Shown: positions 22,402 to 34,079 of the stretch, in pieces
How positions within the stretch are numbered: position 1 is the stretch's first letter
Layout of the letters: the number at the start of each line of letters is the position of its first letter
DNA from: Hydrangea macrophylla
Taxonomy: Eukaryota > Streptophyta > Magnoliopsida > Cornales > Hydrangeaceae
Direction of reading: 5' to 3'
NCBI GenBank assembly: GCA_033977485.1
Contig: CM066984.1
Span: 113,639,251-113,703,250 of the forward strand
DNA: 64,000 nucleotides
Position numbers and translations under genes: made by a program
The notes under the pieces: model-generated
Seen by the model: the letters and a program-made list of their open reading frames with translations, nothing else
What the model was told of the DNA's origin: nothing
Databases searched by the model: none

Positions 22402-24541
22402 TGTCACACCCGTTCCAAAAATTTCATGGTTTATCATGCATTTTTCGTTTTTGTGAACTTATCAATGATATTTGATAATTGGACTGAGGTTGACTGTGAG
22501 TCAACAGTAAGGTGTCAATAAGGACACGGGAAATTCGGTAATCGAGATTGCTTTAGCATGAGTAAATGACATTTATGTGATTTAAATGTTATTTGACTTA
22601 TCTAGTACTTTATGAATAGTAATTATACCTGTGTAGTATGATTTCTGGTAATTTTGATATTGTTAGATATCATTTTTAGAATTATGGTGGAAACGTAAAT
22701 GTCACGTTATATATAAGGTAGGTTGTGTAGAGATTTCACAGAATTTAGTTTTCGGACGTCATTTTGGACCCAAACGAGACTTAGCCGAAAACTTTTGTAA
22801 TTTATAATTTCCACTCGTAAAGTTATAAAATGGACGTGTACGACGTTTCAGGAATTAATTAGAAGTTTTGATAAATCGCGGGGTAGTAAACGCGATTTCT
22901 GGAAGGTTTTTCTATAAATAGAGGAGGGTGAGATTTTATTTTTACAAAACATTATAAAATATCGTTAGAGAGGAGAGAGAAAAGGGAGATTGATGCCACG
23001 GGCTTTGCGACAACGATCGGCGACCTTTCGTCCGTCTGTTTTCAACCAAACTTCATATTTGGACTCCTCAAGGTAAGGGCTTCATTTTGATACCACTTAG
23101 GCCTTATTTGGATAAGTTTTATATAAAATCGAATTTCTAGGAAATTGGGGAAAACCAAGTAAAACTTGTAGGAATCGCATATAAACTGAGATTCAACGTT
23201 TATTCAGGCCTCTAGTTGATCCTTCAAACTTAGGGAGAAATCGCACGAGGTATAAATTCTAAGCCTGTGAATTATAGAAAATTCCATGTTTTAATTATCA
23301 AACTTGATATTTTGGATACGGGCAAAATTCATGTATTAGTTAGGCCCGTTAAATTTGCATATAAAGCTGCGATAAAAGCACGTATATATGATTGTATGAA
23401 CATGCTATGTGCCTATGTGGGTTGAAAGGGGGTTTAGTGCAAATTCATCCGGGGGCAAGCTCCTCGATGTTGGAAGATTAGAGTAGCGACGGCTACTATG
23501 CATGGTGTGGGAGAAGGCCCAGCCAGGGCACTGGATGAGTGGTAAGGAGAAGGCCCTCCACGGCATCAATTTTCAAATATTTCATTACCGGATGAATGCG
23601 TACTACTCTCCCTAGAGACCATTTTTGATGTGTTGATATGTTAAAGCATGAATTGTCATATAAGCATATGTTTAGAATTGTGCACTCAGCATATAGCTGA
23701 GCAATAGAGATTTACTCCATTGCAGGTATGAAGAAAGGAAAGGAGAAGCGGGAAGAGTGAGGCCGTGGGAATACCGGGGATCACCTTTTTGTTTACGTTG
23801 GTTTACTTTCCAAATGTTGTAATAACGAAAGTGTGGAACTAGAACTATGTTGCTATTAACTTGGGAAACCATGGAATGGTTATGAAATGTTGTAACAGTT
23901 AGTGAAATTCTTTTGGTTATGTTTAAAACAATTTAGAACTCATGAGTTCATATTTTGAAAACTTAACTTGTTAAATTCGAATTTTGAAGGACTGTGGCTA
24001 AAGTTTTGTGAATAGAACCAATCAAGCCTCAGGTTGTTCCGCTATTGTTCCTTTTCATGGAATTATAAGTCTAAACTTTGTTTTTGATAGCATGTTAGGG
24101 TTTGTGAAGTTCGATTTTGGTTTGTTGTTGGAGTAATGGTGAAGTGAAGGTCAGATTAGATCCTTAGGCAAAATTTTGCAGCATTGTACAGGATTCTGCT
24201 AAAGGGTCATTCAACCGGTCGAAGGGGGTCGTTCGACTGGTCGAAATACCCCCTGCCAGAAATCTTTTTCTACCACTTCCGAACATTTTCAAAAGGTTTT
24301 GATTGGTTCTTAGGGTACCTTTGGGACCCCTTTCAATATAAAATCATTCGTTTCGAAATATAATTGCGTTTTCAATTTTATACGAATTTTACAAATCGTA
24401 GAGTATTGTTTCCAAAAGTTTTAAATACTCGAGGTTGTTTTAAGTTCTTTTTCTGCTGCGTCTAACCGTTTAATGAATTGGATGAGCCTTGGTGGCATGC
24501 CACGTGTCCTAATTCCACGCTTAGTGGGATGGGTCGTGACA
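22402..24541 (+). mobile_element. 5' LTR of element Z (chromovirus type)
   Basis: 2,140 bp from TGTCAC (22402) to GTGACA (24541), followed at once by an initiator-Met PBS. Homologous to the LTRs at 3439 and 59089 and, nearly collinear, to 56372-58142. A TATA box, TATAAATA, lies at 22913-22920. Two near-perfect 14-nt palindromes (TTCAACCGGTCGAA at 24210-24223, TTCGACTGGTCGAA at 24232-24245) lie 296 nt before the LTR end, in the transcribed part. Confidence 0.93.
22913..22920 (+). promoter_or_regulatory. TATA box of LTR Z
   Basis: TATAAATA in a TTTTTC-TATAAATA-GAGGAGGG context. It is preserved as TATAAGTA at about 56564 in the other LTR copy. Confidence 0.65.
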
Positions 24542-24546
24542 TTTAT

Positions 24547-24558
24547 TGGTATCAGAGC
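24547..24558 (+). promoter_or_regulatory. Primer binding site of element Z
   Basis: TGGTATCAGAGC, perfect initiator-Met tRNA complement, 5 nt after the LTR terminus. Confidence 0.93.
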
Positions 24559-25227
24559 AATAGGTTTTAAAAAAATGTTTATGAAATGTGATATACGAAT
24601 AAGTTTAGAACCTTAGGGGACGAGAGACGACGTCTTAAGATAATACAGTGTGAGATTACTTATAGAGATGCATATATATAAGGAACATGGCATGTGAGTG
24701 CATGTCACGGCATGATAATTCAAATAAATTGCATAGCATGATGTTTTGCATACATATGGTATAGCATGCCATGATATACATTGTTATATGTATTGTGTTA
24801 ATGAATTGGTAGAATCATTCTGGCGTAGAACCGTGTGGTGAGATGCAGTTTCTGTGGGTTATCATAGACCTTATGTGGTGATACAAGGAAGAGATGATAT
24901 CCTGGTGGTGGACAACCGTTGAATTTCTAAAGGAAAATGAAATGATTTTGATCGAATCGGTGGAGGTTTTCGATGATAATGACAGAGTGTTCCTTGTGGG
25001 TTTTAGCCGAGAACGAAGTTTAAAGAATGAACGTTAGAAGAGGTTTTCTTGTAGTTCTCATGAAGAACAAAAGTGATTGTTCATAGTTGAGTTTTGGGAT
25101 TGAGATTGATTGATAAGAGTTCTGTTTCAGACAAGGGTTAAACGTCGGAACGTAAGAAATTAGAGACGTACAGTTGGGTGTGTAGCAGAAAGATGGTCCA
25201 ACAGCATGTATTGCTCGTGGTTGGGAT

Positions 25228-25466
25228 GGGTGAGGAATCTCTCACCCTATCTTACGGTGTTAATCTATAGTGTGATCGCACGGGTTATCTTATGGTTTCT
25301 CTTATACAGTGTGTATTGGGTAGTTGAAGAATCTTTCAACTTATTATACGATATTGAGGTAATTGGATGGTTGAGGAATCTCTCAACCTATCTTATGGTA
25401 TGTATTGGGGGTTGAGGAATATCTCAACGGATTGTGAGTATCATAGGTGTTGAGGAATCTCTTAAT
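25228..25466 (+). repeat. Five iterated hairpins with loop GAATCT
   Basis: Stems at 25228-25247 (GGGTGAG/CTCACCC), 25323-25340 (GTTGAA/TTCAAC), 25369-25388 (GGTTGAG/CTCAACC), 25411-25428 (GTTGAG/CTCAAC) and 25449-25466 (GTTGAG/CTTAAT, with wobble). The loop GAATCT is constant except GAATAT in the fourth. Stem bases change in pairs between copies. Confidence 0.85.
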
Positions 25467-26139
25467 TGAACTTGGTCTTGAATGATCGTGGTATCATATT
25501 ATATTTGGATGTGGTATGGGACTAGTAGCGAATACTACTGGATTGATTGTGTAAGTGAAAAGTGGTATTTAAGGATTTACCTAAGATGAGGGGTTAAGGA
25601 CGTGAATGTTAGTATGCTTTGACGGTTTGAGACTACAGTTGGTAGAAGCTCAGTCGATCATAGAATTCTGGAGTAGTTTCTTAGACCTGATGGTTATTCG
25701 CGTATGAATATAACGATAAGTACGACATAGGTCAGAGGAGAAATGGTAGAACCTTTTGATGGAGAATAAAGTAATGGAAATGAATAGAAATAAAAATTTC
25801 TTGGTGTTTTGAGGTGGTTTGTCAAAGGAAGTAGAATAAAGGACGTAAGGATATAGGACTTGATATGAAAGATGCGTGTGCTGATTGAACGCGATGAAAG
25901 GTTCAGAGAAATCAAATTAATATTGGATATCATAAATATAAGAGGATCTTGGTAGGGAATCCTATAGAAAAGTCCTTATTATAGTGAGTTGTAGTGCAGA
26001 TAACCATGAACTTTGCGTGGTTCGATGAGTTTTTTATGTTTTTGGGTACGTTTCGGTGGTTCTAAAATGGTTGGGAAGTAGCCCAAAATGCCTTGTGAGG
26101 TTGGGGACTTTTAAAGATGTTAAATGGAGGAAAATAGGG

Positions 26140-26435
26140 TCCAAGGGTACTTGGACCGGTCGAAAAGGGCAGTTCGACCGGTTGAACACCCCTCTGATCC
26201 AAACAGTGATTTCGGAAACATTTTTCGTCGAGTTTTACGGAAACAGGCATAACTCTTTGTAAGAAATTCGGATTCTCATGCCATTTTTTTGCATTGAAAC
26301 CGAGACTCAAAGAGCTATCTTTTGATATAAAATTTAACCATATTTTCTAAATGACCATTTTGCCCTTGGGCGGTTTGTCACAGAAAAGATCTTTTAAGAT
26401 GTCTAATCTATGTTTTCTTTGCTAATTATCATATT
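26140..26435 (+). repeat. X-type LTR fragment inside Z
   Basis: The segment AGACTCAAAGAGCTAT...CCATATTTTCTAAATGACCA and on to TTTCTTTGCTAATTA matches the reverse complement of LTR X (about 6350-6510). The upstream part (TTTTACGGAAAC.GGCATAACT) matches LTR X' near 9030. It carries palindromes TTGGACCGGTCGAA (26151-26164) and TTCGACCGGTTGAA (26173-26186). Confidence 0.72.
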
Positions 26436-29012
26436 TCAAATAAAATGAAAGATCTTTTAATGATTGTAAAACATCGTTGAATGTTTGAAGTGGCTGGTTA
26501 TCAACGGGAGGTTGGACTATGAGAAGTAGTATGATACTGAACAAGAGCGGTTGTAGAAATGGCTAAGTAAAGTGACTTTGGGGTAAGTCAAGTGAGAGAG
26601 ATGAAAATGTAAATTGGGAAGGTGAAACTTCAACGAGTAAGTGAACATGAACGGTACGAGTGGGATGAAGACTTGGTACATCGAGTACATTATCAGATAT
26701 GATAGAAGGAATGTAAAACGGTCAGAGGACGATGGTGAATGTAGTGGAATGCTATCTCAGTTGTCCTGGATTCCAACGAGGTTGGAGAGTTTTGAGAATG
26801 TCGGATTTCATCCCTAAGAAAATTTTAAAATATTTTAAAACATAACTTTTGTTTGAATAAGAAGAATGGTAATAGATGCATATGAGAAGGTATCAAGTGG
26901 ACTTTAAAAGTCGACTATCGTAGAATGATATGGTATATCTGGTACCGGAGACGCATCTATATCTGTTGAACGAGCGAGTCCTATGTGAATCAAGTGTGAA
27001 TTAGAATTTCTAAAGTAAAGAAGTGGTGAAGTGTTGTGCACCTGGAATTGGTAATTAGAAGTTAAGACATTAAGGGAGTTGTCGCGCGTATTGTTCCAAA
27101 GGGGACTCAGTTTCGATTTAAGAATTGGAATAACCTGAGGTAATGAATGAATTAGAGTTTTGAATAATCAGGAACTTAATGAGATCTGTAAGGTATGAAA
27201 CACTGGAAAGATAACAGTTATGAATCGGTTGACATTAGTAGCCGGAGTGAGAATAATACCTTGGGTATTGTCACGAAAGGTATGTAAATTGGAAGTTGAT
27301 AGGGAATTTATTGAACACAGTGAGACTATAGTACTTGATTGGGAAGATCAAATTATTGAGTTGTCTTTAGTTAGTTACATGAATAATATGAATACTTAAG
27401 CAACAGGTTCTTCGAAATAATGAATTTGAGATCAGAATAGCAAAGATAAAGGATTAGAGAATCTGAATTGGAGTTAAGTCAAACTGACTAGAGTTATGAA
27501 ATATTAAACCGTGAATAAGGTATGGTGCCTTGAGATGTAATACGAGGAATATACGTTTAGTGTAAGGGGTTGTCAGGAACTTAGTAAGAGTTCGGATACA
27601 TGAGTACGATTGGTATGGGCTTGTGTAAAGGTGAAAGTGAAACACCAGAGGCTTATGGAGTTGTGTAACTATGTAAATGGTAGTGGATCTACTTGGAGTG
27701 ATAGACTAAAGGATCGTAAATGAGTAGGGTATGAGATGAGAATGGATTACATTATAGTTGAGGTCTTCGACAGAAAAGTAACTGTCTCAGGGTGTGTGTA
27801 CACTATTTGAGTAGAATGGATTGTGAATAGTCAAAGGTTTGAGACAGGGTATGTTCTGAGCACTGGAATATGTTTTGATGAGTTTTGTGGTACGTGTCTG
27901 ATTGATTAAGTCAATTTTGGTAAATGATGTTATTCGTAACGATGGATATTGGAGTGATTGTGTTGAGAAAGAGATAAAATGTGTGTAAAATTTCAAACTA
28001 GTTGTTTTAACAACATAAATGAGAAATGTTTTGACTTTGTTAAAAGATTAAATTGAAAGTATAAAGTGAAATCTCCTACGTTAATCGACAGTAGTTTTAG
28101 TACAGAAGTGAGAGATAAAGGGGCAAGTGTGTTAACCATTCGGGACATTGGGTGGGTTCGAAGAGTTAGAATGATATGAAATTGCCAGTTAGGAATCTAG
28201 ATAGTATCTTACGAGGCATATAAGTAAAATACGAGGTTGATTAAACCAAAATGGAATGATGACCATTGTCAGAGACAGAGAGAGAGTACTAGTGCAATTT
28301 GCTACTGACAAATTGATGGTTATGTAAATTGATGTTATGTTATATGAATTCCTTAGGAAAGGAAGATTTGAATTTGATAAGAAATGAGAGATATTTGAAA
28401 ATGTGTGCCATTCTACAAGTATTTTGCGATTAACAAGATAAGGGATAGAATCCATGGTATATGAAATAGTTGGTTGATGCGTTGACTTATTAATAGAGTA
28501 TGTAAGTATGATAGTACTCAGTTTTGGTTCACTTCGAGATGAAGAATCATGAATGGTTGTTAACCAGTGGGTATGTATTGAAAATGACTTTTAGTCGAAA
28601 AGAAATATGGGTGAAAGTGAGACGAGTTATTGTTTTGAGTATTGTGATAAAATCGTTGGGTTTCAACAAGGATATGTGACAAGTACAATGAAAGTATATG
28701 TGAGTTGATGTTGCGATGTAGCAAGGAGATTGTATGTCAGGTTTGACTATTGAGTATGATCTACTCAAGTACTGATATCCTTATTCATCGAGGTGCTTCG
28801 ATGTATTACTAGAATGTGGTTTGAATCTTCAATCGGTTTGAGACGAGGGCTCTAAGGATTTATTTTCCTTAAGAGCCTGAGGATTTATTTTCCTCGTGAG
28901 ATTGTGACATCTCAGTAAAGTGGATTGTGTATGAAACAAATACTGAGGGTACTTATGAGAAGTCATTATGAATGGATGAGATGGTATAAGTTTGGGGATA
29001 AACTTCCTTTTT

Positions 29013-29024
29013 GGAGGGGAGAGT
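29013..29024 (+). promoter_or_regulatory. Polypurine tract of element Z
   Basis: GGAGGGGAGAGT directly before TGTCACACCC, the first ten bases of the 3' LTR. Confidence 0.85.
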
Positions 29025-29034
29025 TGTCACACCC
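29025..29034 (+). mobile_element. Stub of the 3' LTR of Z
   Basis: Ten bases, TGTCACACCC, identical to the start of the 5' LTR at 22402. At 29035 the Tat block begins. The LTR resumes at 56372, at the position equivalent to 22720, so about 308 bp of LTR are missing. Confidence 0.85.
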
Positions 29035-29718
29035 TGTAGACACCCCAATTTTGACCTAACGTCGAATTTAGGAGAGTGTCACCTCCGTATCCGATGATGA
29101 CAAGGACCGAAAAATTGAAGTATTCCAAGCTCTTCAGAAAATCTCCAAAACGCAATACAATTTCACAGAAAGAGGAAAAATACCAGGTATTTAGGGGAAT
29201 TCAGGAAAAAGACATGATTTTTGGAAAGGATCTTCAAAGATAATTTGTTTCAAAAAGAGAAAAAGACCTAAAAAAGGGAATCTCACCAAAACACGGCACA
29301 CGGCGGATTCCGCGGCACTCCATGAGTGCCGCGCGGCAGTCAGAGAGTGCCGCTGCGGCATTCTCCGAGTGCCGCCACAGAATTCTGACTGCCGTTCACT
29401 TTTTAAGTCTGTATTTTGCAGTGCAATACGTATGCGTATGCAGATAAGAACAAAAAACTGATAAAGTAAGACTGACAAAAACGCGGCAATTAATTAAATG
29501 ACGCGGCAGTTGATGAGAGTCGCGCGGCACTCACGAAGTGCCGCAACGGCAATTGTTGAGTGCCGCAACGGCATTCACGGACTGCCGCGCCAGGTTTCTG
29601 ACTGCCGCGCTGGGCAGCAGTCTGTCTAAATTCAGAAAGTACACATTGTACCACCAAATGAGATGTTTACACATGTCTTTTACTCCGAATTTACTGAAAT
29701 GACCTAGGTATTTTTGTC

Positions 29719-29726
29719 TATATAAG
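29719..29726 (+). promoter_or_regulatory. TATA box of LTR A
   Basis: TATATAAG in TTTTTGTCTATATAAGAGG; the A-type LTR at 58143 has TATAAAAG in the same context (about 58834). Confidence 0.65.
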
Positions 29727-31771
29727 AGGAGGTATCTCCATTGAGAAACACATGCAAAAAAGAGGAGGGAGGAAACACACAAAAAAAAATATATACTTCC
29801 ATTCCACCAACATTTTTTAGAGAGAAAAGAGAGTTTGGAGAGCTTGAAGAAGAGTTTGGAAGATCTTCAAAGGAGAGAAACTTTGAGGATAGTTTGGAGG
29901 TGACCCTCTAATCTTAGTTGTGTTTTCTTTCTTTTGAGCTTCTAATTTACAAGTCATTTAGTTTTTCTTGATTAAGTTTTAGAGTTTGTTAAGTAAACTT
30001 GGAAGTCCTTACTTCCTAGTTCTTTGATCCTTCTTCTATTTTTCTTGTTTATGTTCTTCTTTTGAGATTCTTAGAGATCTTCAATATCTCCCTTGAAAGC
30101 TCTTGAGTTTGATGTTTTGAATCTCATGTAAGCTTATACTTCACATGGGAGTCAAAGTTTGATCATCACTTTTTTATAAGTAAATAGATGGATCCAAGTC
30201 CATGCTTATGACTTGAGTCCTCTAGCTTGATGTTTCATGGAATCCCTTCTATATTCCTTGGAGACTCATGAGTATTAGTCATATCTTCATCTCCAATGAC
30301 CATCAAGTGGTAGGAGAAAGTATTTTGGGTCTAAACTCATCTCTATGGTTTGGATTCATCATCTTGAGATTTCATGAAGTCTATTCATACTTCATTTGAA
30401 ATCTACAAATATAAAAGTCTTTAGCCTCCAATGACCATCAAATGGTAGGAGAAGTGGTTTGGTTTAAACCCAACTTCATGGTTTAATAGTTGGGATTAAC
30501 AAATAAAAGTTGAACTTGACAAATGAAAACAGTGAGTTCACAAACTGTTTTTGATCAAAGATTTTTAGTTCGAAATCTAACCGTTGAAATCAAGTGAAAC
30601 CAACGGGAAAGTGTCAATAACACAATATTCTACCACTGTAATTTTTGTTTTAAGGTGGTTTTATGTTTAGAAGGGTTTGATCATGGGTTTTGTGAGTCAA
30701 CCACAATCTGCCCAGAGTTTCAGAATAGTTTCAGAACAGCAAGTCCATTTTGAAATTCATAAATCAGAAGTTTAATGGAGTTTTTGGGGTCTCTAATAAT
30801 TTTTTTGGGGTGCCTTAATGTGTTAGTAAGATCCCCTAAAAAGAATGAAGCATTTCGGATTATTTTACTATTTTTAAAAAATCAAACAATATCTCTGGAC
30901 AGAGAGTTGTACATCTCTGAGTGACGTCTGGTTCTTGTCCTTTTCCCGGAGATCTAACCGTTGAAACCTTGATTTTCTTTTTGATTTGGAAACTAGACTG
31001 ACAGAGGCATCTTGTGTCCAAATTTCATCAACATCAAACCATAAGAGACGTGTTTTTTATTTCTTTTAAGTTCTGGTCTGCTCTCTGCAATTTTCAGAGT
31101 TTTTATGACACATTTGACTTACTTTGTAAATAAGGGCCTAAATGGCTTTCTTATGATCTAAGGCTTAAACCATGCTTTAATAATGATTAGTTGAGCTTGA
31201 ATTCAAGGTTTAAAAGTATCTCATAGTTTATCCTTGTCCATGTACATATTCATCCATATGGTTTGGCACTTGTAATTATGACTTATTAGCTTTGGATTTA
31301 ATTACATTAGATAGATTTAAGCTAGAAATTTAGGATTGTTATTTCTAACATCATATTTTGCATATCATGTGGACTAACCCTTTGTTTTGTAGCGCTATTA
31401 AGGTATGATTTCTAAAACTCCTTTTTAGTTTATCTTAATTTCTTGATTTTATTGATTCTTCGACTTAATGCGCGACACCTTAGGATTAGGTTTTGCCTTA
31501 TGTGTATATGTGATTAGAGACTCTTTTTTAGGATTTTCTTTTGTTCGCATGCATTGCACGTTTATTATCGCTGCTGGATCCCGGGTAAGTTCACTTGTTC
31601 TCTATTGCATATCATATCGCTTGTTACCTGAATTATGTGGCTTTTGAATGATATTTTGTCAATTGCAATTTTACACCCTTTGGACATGCTTTTGTGATGT
31701 ATATGTATATATGTATTAGTTGAGGGCATGCTTAGATTAATAAATTTGATTAAAAGGATGTTGAGTAGAGG

Positions 31772-31831
31772 CCTATCGCAAGATAGGATGAGAGAGGGTG
31801 TTTTAGTCCGATGGGCTCCTTCCTCTCTCAT
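31772..31831 (+). promoter_or_regulatory. Two-stem RNA motif near the end of LTR A
   Basis: Stem 1: CCTATC-GCAA-GATAGG (31772-31787), closed by a GNRA-type tetraloop. Stem 2: ATGAGAGAGG (31788-31797) pairs with CCTCTCTCAT (31822-31831) around a loop containing GTGTTTTAGTC and GGCTCCTT. The same arrangement with different paired bases is in element B. Confidence 0.8.
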
Positions 31832-31994
31832 TCCATAATCCCCGGACCTAGTTAATCTCTGGTTTCTAAAAGATCAGTTTGCTTTTAAAATGGTTTCTTA
31901 ATTTTCCTTTTAAAAATTAAGTGGCGACTCATTTTGTTTTAAGAAATAGATTTTTGAAAAGCTGTGGGTAAGTCAACCTGCGATATCCACAATC

Positions 31995-32012
31995 TGGCGA
32001 CTCTGCTGGGGA
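31995..32012 (+). promoter_or_regulatory. Primer binding site of element A
   Basis: TGGCGACTCTGCTGGGGA, identical to the PBS of element B. The primer tRNA cannot be assigned from the window alone; it is not initiator Met. Confidence 0.85.
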
Positions 32013-33928
32013 TCGAACCCAGAATCTCTGGTTTCGCAGACCAGAATTCTGATTTTGGGTTCACTTGAGGATTAGACTTGAAAACATCCTTTTAATCGAA
32101 TTAATCAATCTTCGTGTGCCTGTTGCATTTCACTTGCATGTCCAGCCAGTCGATTGCACGGAACTATGACCTTGGAGACTCGGGGCAACCCGGTCGGTCA
32201 AGTCATCATGGGACTGTGTGATCACCCTTGATCTCGTACCATGATTTGGTATATGAAGCATCCTATCGGGTGTGTGTCAAGGGTCCCTTATTTGACCAAA
32301 ACCCAGCCTTTGCATAGTAGTTTCTATAGAACATTTCAATCTTAGGAAATCAATTCTTGATTAGGGTTATGTGTTAGGAAATTTTGTATGCCCGGAAAGG
32401 ATTACTTGAGATGATGACGATACTTGCTTGATGAAAGATGAATAATCTTTTAATCACCTTTTAGCAATTTCTCCTCGTGTTACATGACATTTTGGAGATC
32501 ATGCCGAACCTTGATTATAAGATTATACTTCTTATATCATGTTTAATTAAGCATCATTGACCTTGTATGCATCCAAATTTATGAAAAGTACGGTAATAAT
32601 CCGATCATGTGATCCTTCTACCCCGAAAGAATTTTAAGACCATCTTTGAAAGCAAGTGGATTTTTGTAATCTTTATTCCAAAGTTTTCAATTGCTCTTTC
32701 AAAAAAAAAAAATCTTTGGAGTTCACTTTTGATTAAAGCTCCAAACTAATCTTTGGGAATTATTTTTGGAAGAAATGCTTTTCAAATAAATTTCAATCCA
32801 ATCATCTTCATTGAGAAATGTCTTCACATCCTCATTTTTTTAAATAAAAGATTCAAAATCCTTGAGAATCATTTTTGAAAGATCTCATCATCTAAAGAAA
32901 TGCTTTTCAAATGAATTTTTGAATATCCAACCTTTGAGAGGGTAGTAGGATCACAATGAAAGGTGAAATTGGCGCATTTGACATGAATGAGGATTTTATG
33001 TGCTTATGTGTTTATGTGTTAGGATTAGATTTTTTTCGTTTCTTTGGCATATAGAATAGGCACACACACACACATGCATTGCATCCATGTGACATATGAA
33101 TCATTCATGAGCATTTCACTTGGCATAAAAATTTAATAAAATCAATAGAAGTATAAGATTCTCTTGAGAAAATCAGTCAAAGTTGATTAAAAGATAAGTG
33201 TTGTTTGGTACAGAGATTCAAGCATGAGATTATTCAGGAAGGAACACATAGTAGGAAGAGAGATGTTTATGCACATATGTTGCTAGTAAGGTGATAGTGT
33301 TTTGAAATACTGCTGTGAAAGCAAATGTGGATGCTCCTGGGGACCTAATAATTTGAAAATCGTCTGTGACACTCCAGTTGAGACCAAATCGAGTCCAGTC
33401 TGTAGTCGAGTTATGTTAAGTTGGAGTCAAATGTCAAGTCCAGTCGAGTCTTCTGGTCAGTCTGTTATCAAGTTTGTTTTCAAGTCTTTGTCAAGTTTAT
33501 CGAGTCGAGTGATATAATCCTCTTTCCCTACTAGTTGAATAAAATCTCATTTTTTCTTGATTCAGTGTGCTAAGTCGTGAATGTATGGATCATTAAGCTA
33601 AAAAAAAAGAGTCACTTTTTCAAACGATCATGGAAAATACTTTGTTAATAAATCTTTGCATTGAAAAGGATCCCAAGCGATCAAGCAAATTCTGTGCCAA
33701 ATCCAAAGAGGAGTAGAGAATTGATTAGCTTTACTTTAAAGATGCTTTTGCTCAATCTTGAAAAGATGAACTTGGAACTTGAAGCTTGCTCACCATCCCC
33801 TTTTCTCAAATACCAAGTCTAAAAGATGAGCCCAACCAGTCTAAAGCCATAAACTTGGTCCTTGATGGTAGCCAGACATTTTAAATGAACTTCTTATTCC
33901 AAAAAAAAAAGAGAAGAAAACGAAAAAA

Positions 33929-33979
33929 GAGCTCGCTAGGATGAAAACCCGGAAGGGCGCCTAGGCAAAAGTTAGAGCA

Positions 33980-34014
<35 letters not shown>

Positions 34015-34079
34015 AGAAGAAGAAGAAAGAGCTCGCTAGGATGAAAACCCGGAAGGGCGCCTAGGCAAAATTTAGAGCA
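33929..34079 (+). repeat. Direct repeat GCTCGCTAGG...CGCCTAGGC flanking A-rich spacer
   Basis: Two almost identical 50-bp units separated by an A-rich tract. Related single units are in element B at about 47110-47159 and 47197-47235, where they follow pol. Confidence 0.85.

Larger units (their letters stand above)
24542..29024 (+). mobile_element. Internal region of Z without gag-pol
   Basis: 4.5 kb between PBS and PPT with no open frame over 100 codons and no Gag, RT, RNase H or integrase motif that I could recognise. The last 40 bases (AAGTTTGGGGATAAACTTCC then a G-rich tract) match the sequence before the PPT of the chromovirus W at the right edge of the window. Z therefore looks like a large non-autonomous derivative (LARD-like) served in trans by a Tekay/Del-type element. 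It holds a five-hairpin cluster (25228-25466) and an X-type LTR fragment (about 26140-26435). A heavily decayed gag-pol cannot be excluded by eye. Confidence 0.75.
29035..31991 (+). mobile_element. 5' LTR of Tat-type element A
   Basis: 2,957 bp from TGTAGACACCCC to ...ATATCCACA, followed by a PBS three bases later. TATA box TATATAAG at 29719-29726. Upstream of it are many GCGGCACT...AGTGCCGC palindromic words (29283-29395 and 29485-29615). Near the 3' end a two-stem motif (31772-31831) matches in structure that of element B. A related but clearly diverged LTR starts at 58143. Confidence 0.9.
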
